NCBI RefSeq assembly: GCF_000689415.1
Contig: NZ_HG322950.1
Span: forward strand, 2,549,501 to 2,613,500
Origin: Pseudomonas knackmussii B13
GTDB taxonomy: Bacteria > Pseudomonadota > Gammaproteobacteria > Pseudomonadales > Pseudomonadaceae
Length of the DNA stretch: 64,000 nucleotides
Direction: 5' to 3'
Positions within the stretch are counted from its first letter, which is position 1. Every line of letters begins with the position of its first letter. Positions 1-7,755 of this stretch are shown here, one piece after another. Both the position numbers and the translations under genes were made by a program. Below the pieces are notes generated by a model, which did not search any database, was not told the origin of the DNA, and worked only from the letters and a program-made list of their open reading frames with translations.

Positions 1-738
1 CGCGCCACCGTCCACCACCAGGGTCTGGCCGGTGATGTACGCGGCTGCGTCGGAGGCGAGGAAGAGCATGGCGCCGGCGATGTCGTCCGGCTCGCCGAGG
101 CGGCCGAGCGGCACGCCTGCAGCGATATCCGCGTTGAGTTGGTCATTACCGAGGTTGGCCATCGCCGGGGTGCGGATCATGCCCGGCTCCACGCCATTGA
201 CGCGCACGTTGCGTGACGCCAGCTCCAGCGCGGCGTTGCGGATGAAGCCGTTCACCCCGGCCTTGGATGCTGCGTAGTGGCTCAGCCCCGGATAGGCCAC
301 GCGCGGGCCGGTCACCGAGGAGGTGGCCAGCACGCAGCCGCCGCCCTGGCGCTCGAACAGCGGCAGGGCTCCTTGCGTCAGCCAGAACAGCGCGCCGAGG
401 TTCACGTCCAGGGTGCGTTGCAGCAGCGTCGGAGTGATCGCCTGGAAGTCCGTCAGCGGGAAGTACGCGGCGTTGTGCACCAGCACGTCCAGTTGCGCCA
501 GGCCGGCGAACAGACCGGCGATGTCCTGAAGTTTGGCCAGGTCAACCTGCGCAGCCTGTACGTCCCGGCCTTGCGCGCGCAGCTCACGGGCCAGCGCTTC
601 GGCGGGGTCTGCTTGCAGGTCGGCTATCAGCACCCGAGCGCCGCTCGCGGCGAAGCGTTCGACGATGCGGCGGCCGATGCCCTGGGCGCCGCCGGTGACC
701 AGCACGGTCTTGCCGGTGAAGTCGAAGTGCGTGGCCAT
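1..738 (-). CDS. Short-chain dehydrogenase/reductase (3' end cut by window start)
   Basis: NAD(P)-dependent oxidoreductase of the classical SDR family, substrate unknown. The protein begins MATHFDFTGKTVLVTGG; the nucleotide-binding motif TGGAQGIG lies near residues 15-22, the NAG-type motif appears as HNAAYF, and the catalytic pair is seen as YAASK after a serine-rich strand (ATSSVTG). The reading frame is still open at base 1, near the conserved VDGGA end, so only a few residues are missing. The start ATG overlaps the stop codon of the upstream SDR gene (ATGA), indicating translational coupling. It is the last visible gene of a LuxR-MoaF-SDR-SDR operon. The family is certain; the substrate is not. 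Confidence 0.88.
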   Translation of the reverse strand, partial: MATHFDFTGKTVLVTGGAQGIGRRIVERFAASGARVLIADLQADPAEALARELRAQGRDVQAAQVDLAKLQDIAGLFAGLAQLDVLVHNAAYFPLTDFQAITPTLLQRTLDVNLGALFWLTQGALPLFERQGGGCVLATSSVTGPRVAYPGLSHYAASKAGVNGFIRNAALELASRNVRVNGVEPGMIRTPAMANLGNDQLNADIAAGVPLGRLGEPDDIAGAMLFLASDAAAYITGQTLVVDGGA

Positions 739-1532
739 CAGGCACCTCCCAGGCGTTCGTAGGCGAGGGTCGGCACGTCGACGATGGTCGAGCCGCCGTC
801 GGCGACCAGGCAGGCGCCGGTGACGATGGACGCCTCGTCGCTGGCGAGGAAGCGGCAGAGGCTGGCGATCTCCTCGGCGCGCGCCGGGCGGCGCAGCGGC
901 ACCTCGGCGGTTACCCGCGCATAGGCGGCGTCCAGGCTCTCGCCGTAGTGCTGCATCAGCGGCTGCATTTCCTCGTCGGCCATGGGCGTGCGCACCCAGC
1001 CCGGGCACACTGCGTTGACCCGTACGCCGCCTGGGCCATAGTCGCGCGCCAGGGAGCGCACCAGGCCGATGAGCGCGTGCTTGGCGGTGGTGTAGCCGCA
1101 CACTTCCGGGCCGGCCGCCAGCGAGGCGATGGAACCGACCAGGACGATGCTGCCGCGCCGTTCGATCAGATCCGGCAGGCAGGCCCGGGCACTCTGGAAG
1201 GCGCTGTCGAGGTTGCCGCGCATCGCGGCCTGCCAGCCTTCGTCGCTGGTCTGCAGGGCGCTGCCGAGGCCGTGGCCGCCGGCACAGCCGATAAGTGCGT
1301 CGATGCCGCCGAATTGCGCCCTGATCTGCTCGACGAAGCCACGCCAGGTCGCGCTGTCGGCGGCATCCCCGGCGAGCACCAGCCCGCCGGTTTCCGCCGC
1401 GACCCGCTGCAGCGCCTCGCGGCGGCGGCCGACCAGCACCAGGTTGGCGCCTTCGGCGGCGAAGCGCCGCGCGCAGGCCTCGCCGATACCGCTGCCAGCG
1501 CCGGTGATGACCACCGTGCGGGCGTCACTCAT
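738..1532 (-). CDS. Short-chain dehydrogenase/reductase
   Basis: Second classical SDR enzyme of the same operon, of usual SDR length (about 264 residues). It begins MSDARTVVITGAGSGIGEA, with the TGxxxGIG cofactor loop at about residues 10-17. The catalytic motif YTTAKHA lies in the second half, followed by the conserved VNAVCPGWV segment and a C-terminal VADGG. An in-frame ATG six bases upstream (1538) is an alternative start; the 1532 start is preferred because a GGA lies about ten bases before it. The start overlaps the end of the MoaF-like gene by a few bases and the stop overlaps the next SDR start. Paired SDRs suggest successive redox steps on one unknown substrate. Confidence 0.88.
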   Translation of the reverse strand: MSDARTVVITGAGSGIGEACARRFAAEGANLVLVGRRREALQRVAAETGGLVLAGDAADSATWRGFVEQIRAQFGGIDALIGCAGGHGLGSALQTSDEGWQAAMRGNLDSAFQSARACLPDLIERRGSIVLVGSIASLAAGPEVCGYTTAKHALIGLVRSLARDYGPGGVRVNAVCPGWVRTPMADEEMQPLMQHYGESLDAAYARVTAEVPLRRPARAEEIASLCRFLASDEASIVTGACLVADGGSTIVDVPTLAYERLGGA

Positions 1533-2346
1533 GGCCATAGTCCGTGCGGTTGAGTACGTCGCAATAGGAGCTGACCGGGAAGTTCGACACCTCATCGAAG
1601 CTCGCGCCGGCGTAGCCGAAGATCTTGCCGTCGCTGCGGTGCTGCTGCATGTCGATCATCACCAGGCCCAGGGTCGGGACGATCTTCTCGCGCCAGACGA
1701 ACAGGTAGAGCTCGTCGGCGATCTTGTAGTAGTGGCAGCGGTCGGTGTCGCACAGCCCGGCCTCGACGCCGCGCAGGCACTGCCAGCTGTAGTAGTTCTC
1801 GTTGAGGTAGATGTGCTCGTAGACCTCGCTGGGGCTGTAGCGATAGCGGTTGCGCAGGCCGACCAGATCGGCCGTGGGCGCGTGCGGGCAGGCGCCATCC
1901 TGCCAGGGGCGGTCGAGGCTGCCGTGGAGGAACTCGACCTGCACGCCGGTCAGGTCCTTGCCGGCCAGCGCGCGGTGGTAGAGGCCCTCGTGGGTTTCGG
2001 CGGCTTCCGGCAGGCGGCCCAGCACGGCGGTGAAGGCCTGGCTGTGGCGGTCCAGCACCAGGCTGATCGACCAGGCCTGGCCACCTTCGTGCTTGATGAA
2101 GTCGACCAGCACGATGCCCGGACGCACCGAGGTGGCGCGGTAGGGGGCCTCGCCGGCGGAGTGGCCGTCGGCGGCTTTCCAGCGGGTGGTCTCGGCGTCG
2201 AAGTGGTGCTCGATGCGCCAGCCGTTGGCGAAGTTCAGCTCGATGCGCTGGCCGGCGAGGTCGGCCAGGCGGGGCAGGATGAAGGCTTCGGGGGCGAAGC
2301 CCTCGGCGAGGGCGCCAACGGTGATCCAGTCGGAGGAAGCGGTCAT
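1525..2346 (-). CDS. MoaF-family protein
   Basis: Resembles MoaF, a protein named from the monoamine-regulon moaEF operon of Klebsiella, with an N-terminal lipocalin-like half and a C-terminal MoaF domain. Its biochemical role is not established; the family is not a proven molybdenum cofactor enzyme despite the name. The chosen start (MTASSDWITVG) has an AAGGAG ribosome site eight bases upstream; the frame is open further upstream but without a better site. About 273 residues, soluble, no signal peptide. Conserved-looking segments are PSEVYEHIYLNENYYSW and the C-terminal GYAGASFDEVSNFPV. It sits between a LuxR regulator and two SDRs in one tight operon, so it may bind or process the SDR substrate. 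Family call fair, function unknown. Confidence 0.7.
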   Translation of the reverse strand: MTASSDWITVGALAEGFAPEAFILPRLADLAGQRIELNFANGWRIEHHFDAETTRWKAADGHSAGEAPYRATSVRPGIVLVDFIKHEGGQAWSISLVLDRHSQAFTAVLGRLPEAAETHEGLYHRALAGKDLTGVQVEFLHGSLDRPWQDGACPHAPTADLVGLRNRYRYSPSEVYEHIYLNENYYSWQCLRGVEAGLCDTDRCHYYKIADELYLFVWREKIVPTLGLVMIDMQQHRSDGKIFGYAGASFDEVSNFPVSSYCDVLNRTDYGHE

Positions 2347-2405
2347 GGGTGGAACTCCTTTGTTTGTGGAGCCCACATGCTGCGCGGCGGGCGCCGCGCG
2401 CAACA

Positions 2406-3080
2406 TCAACCGGATGGTTGATCCAGGAACAGCCGGGCGATGAGTTCGCTACGGCTGGCCACACCGGTCTTGCGGAACAGGTGAATGAGGTGGGTCTTCA
2501 CCGTCGCCAGGCCGAGGTCGAGCTGGCGCGCCAGGTCCTTGTTGCTGGCGCCGTCGCGCAGCAGCAGGGCGATCTCGCGTTCGCGCGGGGTGAGCTGCTC
2601 CAACGCTGCCTGCGCGCTGGCGCGAGGCAGGCCCTGGGCGGCGAGTTCGAGCAGACTTTGCAGGGCGTGCAGGCGATTCAGTTCGTCGGCGGAGAAGGGC
2701 GCTTCACCCACTCGCCGCAGCAGCGACAGCCCGGCCAGCGGGCGGCCCTTGTCGGCGGCGATGATCTCGACCACGTCGATCACCCCGTGCTGGCGCAGGA
2801 AGCCACCGTAGCGCTGGCTGCGCTCGGAAGACTGGTGCGCCATGCCGACCGCCAGCGGCACCACGGGCAGGCCGGTGGCCAGGCAGCTGGCCGGTTGCAG
2901 CGGATCGAGCGGGCGGTAGTGGGCGAGGTAGTCGGCGTGCATTTGCGGACGCATGCGCTGCAGTTGGAAGTCGCAGGCCTGCAGGTCGGCGTCGATGCGG
3001 TAGAAGGCGGACTGCGCGGCAGGCACCAGCTGGTCGAAGGCGCGCAGGCAGCGCTGGCCTATCTGTTCGGGGGTGGGCAT
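2406..3080 (-). CDS. LuxR-type HTH transcriptional regulator
   Basis: A 224-residue regulator with a C-terminal LuxR/FixJ-type helix-turn-helix at about residues 158-215 (LTPREREIALLLRDGASNKD followed by LGLATVKTHLIHLFRKTG). The N-terminal 150 residues do not show the acyl-homoserine-lactone pocket signature or a response-regulator aspartate pocket, so the ligand is unknown. GAGGAG precedes the start. It is the first gene of the operon, 60 bases before the MoaF-like gene; the spacer contains a GC-rich hairpin (2382-2399). It most likely controls the MoaF-SDR-SDR genes downstream and itself. Confidence 0.85.
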   Translation of the reverse strand: MPTPEQIGQRCLRAFDQLVPAAQSAFYRIDADLQACDFQLQRMRPQMHADYLAHYRPLDPLQPASCLATGLPVVPLAVGMAHQSSERSQRYGGFLRQHGVIDVVEIIAADKGRPLAGLSLLRRVGEAPFSADELNRLHALQSLLELAAQGLPRASAQAALEQLTPREREIALLLRDGASNKDLARQLDLGLATVKTHLIHLFRKTGVASRSELIARLFLDQPSG

Positions 3081-3115
3081 GGGTGGGCTCCTCGGCTTTG
3101 GAGCAGAGGGTAACC

Positions 3116-3193
3116 GTTCGCGAGCAAGCTCGCTCCTACGAAGGGCCGATCGGTGCCGACGCGGACGTTGTAGGAGCGAGCTTGCTCGCGAAC
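3116..3193. repeat. REP doublet (inverted pair of 24-base elements)
   Basis: Two copies of a 24-base palindromic unit starting GTTCGCGAGCAAGC and ending GCTCCTAC face each other at 3116-3139 and 3170-3193, separated by 30 bases. This is the typical Pseudomonas REP/BIME arrangement. It lies between the LuxR gene start and the cupin gene end. The same unit recurs at 16550-16616, with diverged versions at 13774-13820 and 32693-32758. Confidence 0.9.
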
Positions 3194-3210
3194 CAGGCGG
3201 CGCGGAGGGC

Positions 3211-3576
3211 TTAGACCACCGCGTAGTAGTGCTTCACGAAGCTGTCGCTCAGCACTTCCCAGAGCACCGGGGTGCCCTTGGTGACGAACCAGGTGTCGCC
3301 GGTCTTGTAGGTCTGGCTGTGGCCGGTGGATTCGTCGGTCAGGCGCAGTTCGCCGCTGACCACGGTGGCCTGTTCGTTGAACGGGTAGGTCATGCGGAAC
3401 TTGCCCTTGGTGGTGCCGAAGTAGGCCGCGCTGACCGGGTCGGTGGGGGCGCCGGCGGTCATCTTGCCGAAGGCGCGGACCTCGCCTTCGAGGATTTCCG
3501 AGCCGAGGTCGGCGACGGTGCCCCAGGCGTCCAGCTGGTCGAGGGTGATGCCTTGTTGGATGGCGGTGAGGGCCAT
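3211..3576 (-). CDS. Cupin-domain protein (EutQ-like/DUF861 type)
   Basis: Small single-domain cupin of 121 residues. The beta-barrel core is seen in the stretch from KGKFRMTYPFNEQATVVSGE to YKTGDTWFVTKGTPVLWEV, the latter being the usual second cupin motif of the DUF861 group. An AGGAG site lies about seven bases before the ATG. It follows the FAD oxidoreductase gene by 35 bases on the same strand, and such cupins commonly accompany DAO-type amine oxidases. It may bind a small product or metal; no enzymatic activity can be assigned. Confidence 0.8.
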   Translation of the reverse strand: MALTAIQQGITLDQLDAWGTVADLGSEILEGEVRAFGKMTAGAPTDPVSAAYFGTTKGKFRMTYPFNEQATVVSGELRLTDESTGHSQTYKTGDTWFVTKGTPVLWEVLSDSFVKHYYAVV

Positions 3577-3611
3577 GGTGGTGCTCCTGTACGAGTGGGG
3601 GAAAGGGTGGA

Positions 3612-4910
3612 TCAGCGGCGGCCGGACCAGTAGCCGGACACCTGGTGCCAGGTCTTGCCGGCGCTGAGCAGCAGCGGGCGCATCTGGTCCTTGCCGTGGA
3701 CGCGGATGCGTCGCACCGAGCTGATCAGGTCGTAGCGCGCCGAGCCTTCGCTCATGCCCTCGGCCAGCACCTTGCAGATGATGTGGCTGGGGGTGACGCC
3801 GAAGCCGGAGTAGCCCTGCACGAAGAAGGCGTTGGGGCGGCCCGGCAGGCTGCCGATCTGCGGGAAGAGGTTCGGGCTGCAGGCCATCGGGCCGCCCCAG
3901 GCGAGGTCGATCTTCACGTTTTCCAGGTACGGGAAGATCTTCAGCATCAGTGCGCGGTTCCAGGCCTTGAGGTCGCGCGGGATGTGCTCGATGAAGGGTG
4001 TGGCGGCGCCGAACAGCAGGCGGTTCTCGTTGGTCACGCGGTAGTAGTCGATGACCGGGCGGATGTCGCTGTAGGCGCCGCGGATCGGGCTGATGCGCTG
4101 GATGAGTTCGTCCGACAGCGGCTCGGTCATCATCTGGAAGGCGTAGGTGTTGATGGTGCTCTTGTGCAGCTCCGGCTCCAGCTTGTTGAGGAAGCTGTCG
4201 CAGGCCCAGAGCAGCTTGCTGGCCTTAACCGAACCCTTGGCGGTGCGCACGGTGATGCGCTCGCCGTACTGCACGTCCAGGGCCGGGCTGTACTCGAAGA
4301 TCTTCACCCCGTGGCTGGCCAGCGCCTTGGCTTCGCCCAGCAGCAGGTTGAGCGAGTGCACGTGGCCGCCGCCCATGTGCAGCAGGGCGCTGGAGTAGGC
4401 GTCGGAGCCGATGATCTGGCGCACTTCGGAGCCGTCCAGGTAGCGGATCTCGTGCTTGGAATTGAGCGACTTGAACTCCTTCTCCCAGGTCCGCAGGGTC
4501 TTCGCCTGGCGCGCATTGAAGCCCATGTAGCCGTAGCCGTGGCAGAAGTCGGCGTCGATGCCGTACTTCTGGATGCGGCCCTTGATGATGTCGGCGCCCA
4601 GGTCGCTGATCTCGAAGATCTGCCGCAGGCCGTCTTCGCCGACGTCCTTGCGGATCTTCTCCAGGTCGTGGCCGATGCCGGCCATGATCTGCCCGCCGTT
4701 GCGCCCGGTGCCGCCGAAACCGAGGTAGCGCGCTTCCAGCACGACGATGTTGGTGATGCCTTTCTCGGCCAGCTCCAGGGCGGTGTTGATGCCGGAGAAG
4801 CCGCCGCCGATCACGACCACGTCGGCTTCCAGGTCCGCTTCCAGCGAGGGGAAGGACAGATCGTATTTCTTGGTCGCGGTGTAGTAGGTGGGGGTCTCGA
4901 TGTTGATCAT
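3612..4910 (-). CDS. FAD-dependent oxidoreductase of the DAO family
   Basis: A 432-residue flavoenzyme of the D-amino-acid-oxidase fold, similar in type to gamma-glutamylputrescine oxidase (PuuB) and related amine oxidases. The FAD-binding Rossmann motif VVIGGGFSGINTALELAEKG lies near residues 31-50 and is followed by the second FAD signature GFGGTGRNGGQI. The C-terminal FVQGYSGFGVTPSHI stretch is the usual flavin-contacting end. The cupin gene follows by 35 bases, forming a two-gene operon. The likely chemistry is oxidation of a C-N bond in an amine or imino acid; the real substrate cannot be read from the sequence. No convincing ribosome site is visible before the start. Confidence 0.85.
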   Translation of the reverse strand: MINIETPTYYTATKKYDLSFPSLEADLEADVVVIGGGFSGINTALELAEKGITNIVVLEARYLGFGGTGRNGGQIMAGIGHDLEKIRKDVGEDGLRQIFEISDLGADIIKGRIQKYGIDADFCHGYGYMGFNARQAKTLRTWEKEFKSLNSKHEIRYLDGSEVRQIIGSDAYSSALLHMGGGHVHSLNLLLGEAKALASHGVKIFEYSPALDVQYGERITVRTAKGSVKASKLLWACDSFLNKLEPELHKSTINTYAFQMMTEPLSDELIQRISPIRGAYSDIRPVIDYYRVTNENRLLFGAATPFIEHIPRDLKAWNRALMLKIFPYLENVKIDLAWGGPMACSPNLFPQIGSLPGRPNAFFVQGYSGFGVTPSHIICKVLAEGMSEGSARYDLISSVRRIRVHGKDQMRPLLLSAGKTWHQVSGYWSGRR

Positions 4911-5024
4911 GACTGCAGCCTGGAACCGGATTGAACGGAGCGCGGATGTTGCCGCGCGGATGGCCTATTAGGGGCTCGGGTGGCCTCGGCTGTCTTGACC
5001 CAGGCTGCCCGGTTTCTTGTCCGG

Positions 5025-5040
5025 GGCTGACGCGTCAGCC
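5025..5040. other. Perfect 16-base palindrome at the glcG-like stop codon
   Basis: GGCTGACGCGTCAGCC is a perfect palindrome that contains the stop codon of the GlcG-like gene. It has no loop, so it is more like a protein site or chance than a strong terminator. No function is assigned. Confidence 0.4.
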
Positions 5041-5475
5041 GGCCAGCAACTGGCGCACACGCTCGGCGGCGGCTTGTGCGCACAGTGTGTCGTCCGCCTC
5101 GGAGGCACCGGAAACGCCGATTGCGCCTATGCAGACGTCACCCAGGCGCAGCGGCTCCCCCCCCCCCCCCACAGGCAGCCCGGCCTGCAGCGGCAGGCCC
5201 TGGCGCACCGCCGGGGAGCAGCGTTCAAGGCGTGCCTGCCAGTCGCCGGTGGGCAGGTTGAAGGCGACGGCGGTGCGGGCCTTGTTCAGCGCGATCTCGC
5301 GGCAGGGCGCCGGGGCGCCGTCCATGTGCGCGCTGTGGATCGGCTGGCCGCCCGCATCGACCACCGTGATGCTGATCCGCAGGCCGCGCGATTCGGCCTG
5401 TTCGAGGGCGGCCTGGAGCGCCTGCATGGCGAGCTTGAGGGTGATTTGCGGTTGTTGGCGAAGGTACGCGGACAT
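5035..5475 (-). CDS. GlcG/HbpS-family protein with a 14-G tract
   Basis: Member of the GlcG/HbpS family (DUF336), often heme- or corrinoid-binding and often encoded near aromatic or glycolate catabolic genes. The family signature is clear: ITVVDAGGQPIHSAHMDGA in the centre, conserved ALNKARTAV, and the C-terminal GAIGVSGA. The start MSAYLRQQ is preferred because GAGGAA precedes it. A run of 14 G on the coding strand (5157-5170) encodes four glycines in the loop before the IGAIGVSG motif; the frame is intact in this assembly but would be lost by a one-base change. It is divergent from the HpaR paralogue, suggesting it belongs to the neighbouring catabolic island. Confidence 0.8.
   Translation of the reverse strand: MSAYLRQQPQITLKLAMQALQAALEQAESRGLRISITVVDAGGQPIHSAHMDGAPAPCREIALNKARTAVAFNLPTGDWQARLERCSPAVRQGLPLQAGLPVGGGGEPLRLGDVCIGAIGVSGASEADDTLCAQAAAERVRQLLAG
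5157..5170. repeat. Homopolymer of 14 C (coding-strand G14)
   Basis: Fourteen consecutive C on the plus strand lie inside the GlcG-like gene, reading VGGGGE on the coding strand. This is the longest homopolymer in the window. Such tracts slip during replication and are also frequent sequencing-error sites. Confidence 0.95.
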
Positions 5476-5589
5476 CGGGTGTTCCTCACGAATGGCAGGC
5501 CGGTGCATGGCGCCTGGCAGGCTGGGTCATGACCGGCGGCGCGCGCGGCCTTTCAATGGCCGGCAGTTCTGTTGTCGATGGTTTTCTTC

Positions 5590-6012
5590 ATGCCGAGTAC
5601 TCCCCCTTCCCTGACCCTCGCGCTGCTGCAGGCGCGCGAGGCGGCCATGCGCTTCTTCCGTCCGCACCTCGCCGAGCACGGCCTGACCGAGCAGCAGTGG
5701 CGGGTCATCCGCCTGCTGCACCAGCACGGCGAGCTGGAGAGCGGCCAGTTGGCGCCGCTCGCCTGCATCCTGCCGCCGAGCCTTTGTGGCGTGCTGGCGC
5801 GCCTGGAGGAAGCCGGTCTGGTGTGCCGGCGACGCGACGCGCGCGACCAGCGCCGCAGCCTGGTGAGCCTGGCGGCGGCGGGGTTGGCGTGCTTCGAATC
5901 GATGCGCGGGCAGATGGAAGAGAACTATCGGCTGCTCGAACAGCGCCTGGGCGAGGACAAGGTGGTGCTTCTGCACACGCTGCTGCACGAGCTGAAGGGT
6001 TTGCGACCCTGA
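5590..6012 (+). CDS. MarR-family regulator, HpaR paralogue
   Basis: A 140-residue MarR-type repressor of the HpaR group, the homoprotocatechuate-operon regulators. It shares with the HpaR at 12396 the N-terminal pattern PSLTLxLLQAREAAMxFFRP and the following LTEQQWR helix. The winged-helix region runs from about residue 45 (QLAPLACILPPSLCGVLARLEE) through the basic wing RRRDARDQRRSLV. The start MPSTPPSL is chosen by alignment with the paralogue; an ATG 18 bases upstream (5572) is possible. It is divergent from the GlcG-like gene and convergent with hpaI. The DNA-recognition segment differs from HpaR (CILPPSLCGV versus CILKPSMTGV), so its operator or ligand may differ. Confidence 0.85.
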   Translation: MPSTPPSLTLALLQAREAAMRFFRPHLAEHGLTEQQWRVIRLLHQHGELESGQLAPLACILPPSLCGVLARLEEAGLVCRRRDARDQRRSLVSLAAAGLACFESMRGQMEENYRLLEQRLGEDKVVLLHTLLHELKGLRP

Positions 6013-6019
6013 ACGAGCG

Positions 6020-6037
6020 CCCCGGCCGAAGCCGGGG
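6020..6037. terminator. Bidirectional terminator between hpaR paralogue and hpaI
   Basis: CCCCGGC and GCCGGGG form a seven-base GC stem with a CGAA tetraloop, placed between the convergent stops of the HpaR paralogue and hpaI. There is no long T run, so termination is probable rather than certain. Confidence 0.65.
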
Positions 6038-6045
6038 CCTGGGGT

Positions 6046-6852
6046 TCAGTAGACCGAGGGCACGCTCGGCGCGACGGGGGCCGGCGTGCCCTTGAAGCGC
6101 CCGGCCAGCTCGCGCAGCGAGCGCATCAGCAGGCTGGTGTCGACGCCCACGGCGACGAAGCTCGCGCCCAGTTCCAGGTAGCGCCGCGCCAGTTTCTCGT
6201 CGGCACTGAGAATGCCGGCGGCCTTGCCGGCGCGGCGGATACGGGCGATGGCCTCTTCGATGGCGGCCTGCACCTCGGGGTGGCCGGGGTTGCCGCGATG
6301 GCCCATGGCGGCGCTGAGATCGGCCGGGCCGATGAATACTCCGTCCACGCCCTCGACGGCGGCGATGGCGTCGAGATTGGCCAGGCCTTCGAGGTTCTCG
6401 ATCTGCACCAGCAGGCACATCTGCTCGTCGGCATCGGCCAGGTAGGTGGGGATGTTGTTCCAGCGCGAGGCGCGGGCCAGGGCGCTGCCGACGCCGCGTA
6501 CGCCGAACGGCGGGTAGCGCATGGCGCGGACGAGTTCACCGGCCTGCTGGGCGCTGTCGACCATGGGCACCAGCAGGGTTTGCGCGCCTATGTCGAGCAA
6601 CTGCTTGATCAGTGCGGTATCGCCGAGCACCGGGCGGATGATCGGCTGCGACGGGTAGGGCGCTACGGCCTGCAGCTGGCCAAGCAGGCTCCGCAGGTCG
6701 TTGGGCGCGTGTTCGCCGTCGATCAGCAGCCAGTCGAAGCCGGCGTTGGCCGCCAGTTCCGCGCAATACGGGTCGGCCAGGCCGAGCCAGAGGCCGATCT
6801 GCGCTTCGCCGGCGAGCAGGCGTTGCTTGAAGGTGTTGACGGGGACGTTCAT
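6046..6852 (-). CDS. hpaI: 4-hydroxy-2-oxoheptane-1,7-dioate aldolase HpaI
   Basis: Class II (metal-dependent) aldolase that splits 4-hydroxy-2-oxoheptanedioate into pyruvate and succinate semialdehyde, the last ring-fission step of the homoprotocatechuate pathway. The 268-residue length matches the family. Family segments are NAGFDWLLIDGEHAPND near residues 35-51, the central QIENLEGLANLDAIAAVEGV, and VDGVFIGPADLSAAMGH carrying the metal/substrate loop. AGGA precedes the start. It is the last gene of the hpaG1-G2-E-D-F-H-I operon and is separated from hpaH by 91 bases that contain a strong hairpin. Confidence 0.95.
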   Translation of the reverse strand: MNVPVNTFKQRLLAGEAQIGLWLGLADPYCAELAANAGFDWLLIDGEHAPNDLRSLLGQLQAVAPYPSQPIIRPVLGDTALIKQLLDIGAQTLLVPMVDSAQQAGELVRAMRYPPFGVRGVGSALARASRWNNIPTYLADADEQMCLLVQIENLEGLANLDAIAAVEGVDGVFIGPADLSAAMGHRGNPGHPEVQAAIEEAIARIRRAGKAAGILSADEKLARRYLELGASFVAVGVDTSLLMRSLRELAGRFKGTPAPVAPSVPSVY

Positions 6853-6876
6853 GGGGAAGTCCTGCGAAGGGCGAGG

Positions 6877-6934
6877 AACGGCCCCGGCCCTGGCCGCCGC
6901 GAGCTGCCAGACTCGTGGCCAGGGCCGGGCCGTT
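6877..6934 (-). other. Long inverted repeat between hpaH and hpaI
   Basis: Arms of about 18-19 bases (6877-6895 and 6917-6934, core GGCCAGGGCCGGG) pair with one bulged base around a 21-base loop. In the hpaHI transcript this would be a very stable hairpin. It may set different mRNA levels for hpaI or act as a partial terminator; no T run follows on the transcribed strand. Confidence 0.6.
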
Positions 6935-6943
6935 ACCTCATGG

Positions 6944-7747
6944 TCAGACGAAACGGCAGGAGATGCTGCCGAGCTGGTCGTAGTCGACGTGGAAGGTGTC
7001 GCCGGGCGCCGCCGCCACCGGGCGGGTGAAGGAGCCGCCGAGGATCACCTGGCCGGGTTCGAGGGTGACGTCGTAGGGCGCCAGCTTGTTGGCCAGCCAG
7101 GCCACGCCCTTGGCCGGGTGGTTGAGCACCGCGGCGGAGACGCCGGACTCTTCGATCACGCCGTTGCGGTAGAGGATTGCCGGCACGCGGCGCAGGTCGA
7201 TCTCGGTCGGCCGCACGGCGCGTCCGCCCATCACCACGCCGGCGTTGGCGGCGTTGTCGGAGATGGTGTCGAAGACCTTGCGGGTGGCCTTGGTCTGCGG
7301 GTCCACCTGCTGGATGCGCGCGTCGATGATCTCCAGCGCCGGGATCACCCATTCGGTGGCTTCCAGCACGTCGAACAGGGTGACGTTCGGACCCTTCAGC
7401 GGCTTGCCGAGGATGAACGCCAGCTCCACTTCGACGCGCGGCACGATGAAGCGCTCGAAGGGGATGTCGCTGCCTTCGTCAAAGAACATGTCGTCGAGCA
7501 GGGCGCCGTAGTCCGGCTCGGTGATGTTCGAAGAGACCTGCATGGCGCGCGAGGTCAGGCCGATCTTGTGGCCTTTCAGCACGCGACCAGTGGCTATTTT
7601 CTGAGCCACCCAGGCGCGCTGGATGGCGTAGGCGTCCTCGATGGCGATGTCCGGGTAGTCGAGGGAGAACTGCCGGACCTGCTCGCGCGAACGCTCGGCG
7701 GCGTCGAGGCGGGCGGCGGCTTGCTGGATCAGTTGCGGGTCGAGCAT
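6944..7747 (-). CDS. hpaH: 2-oxo-hept-4-ene-1,7-dioate hydratase HpaH
   Basis: Hydratase of the MhpD/HpaH family that adds water to 2-oxo-hept-4-ene-1,7-dioate to give the substrate of HpaI. The 267-residue length is typical. Family motifs include IGLTSRAMQ near residue 60, the acidic FILGKPLKGP, and NPAKGVAWLANKLAPYD toward the end. TGAGG precedes the ATG, and the gene lies eight bases after hpaF. This H in the homoprotocatechuate naming should not be confused with the unrelated hydroxylase component sometimes also called hpaH in Acinetobacter. Confidence 0.95.
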   Translation of the reverse strand: MLDPQLIQQAAARLDAAERSREQVRQFSLDYPDIAIEDAYAIQRAWVAQKIATGRVLKGHKIGLTSRAMQVSSNITEPDYGALLDDMFFDEGSDIPFERFIVPRVEVELAFILGKPLKGPNVTLFDVLEATEWVIPALEIIDARIQQVDPQTKATRKVFDTISDNAANAGVVMGGRAVRPTEIDLRRVPAILYRNGVIEESGVSAAVLNHPAKGVAWLANKLAPYDVTLEPGQVILGGSFTRPVAAAPGDTFHVDYDQLGSISCRFV

Positions 7748-7755
7748 GGGGAACC

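Noticed and set aside
3116..3193. REP doublets as insertion-sequence ends or attachment sites
   Set aside because: Same short units recur in intergenic positions without a transposase or target duplications; they are ordinary REP elements.
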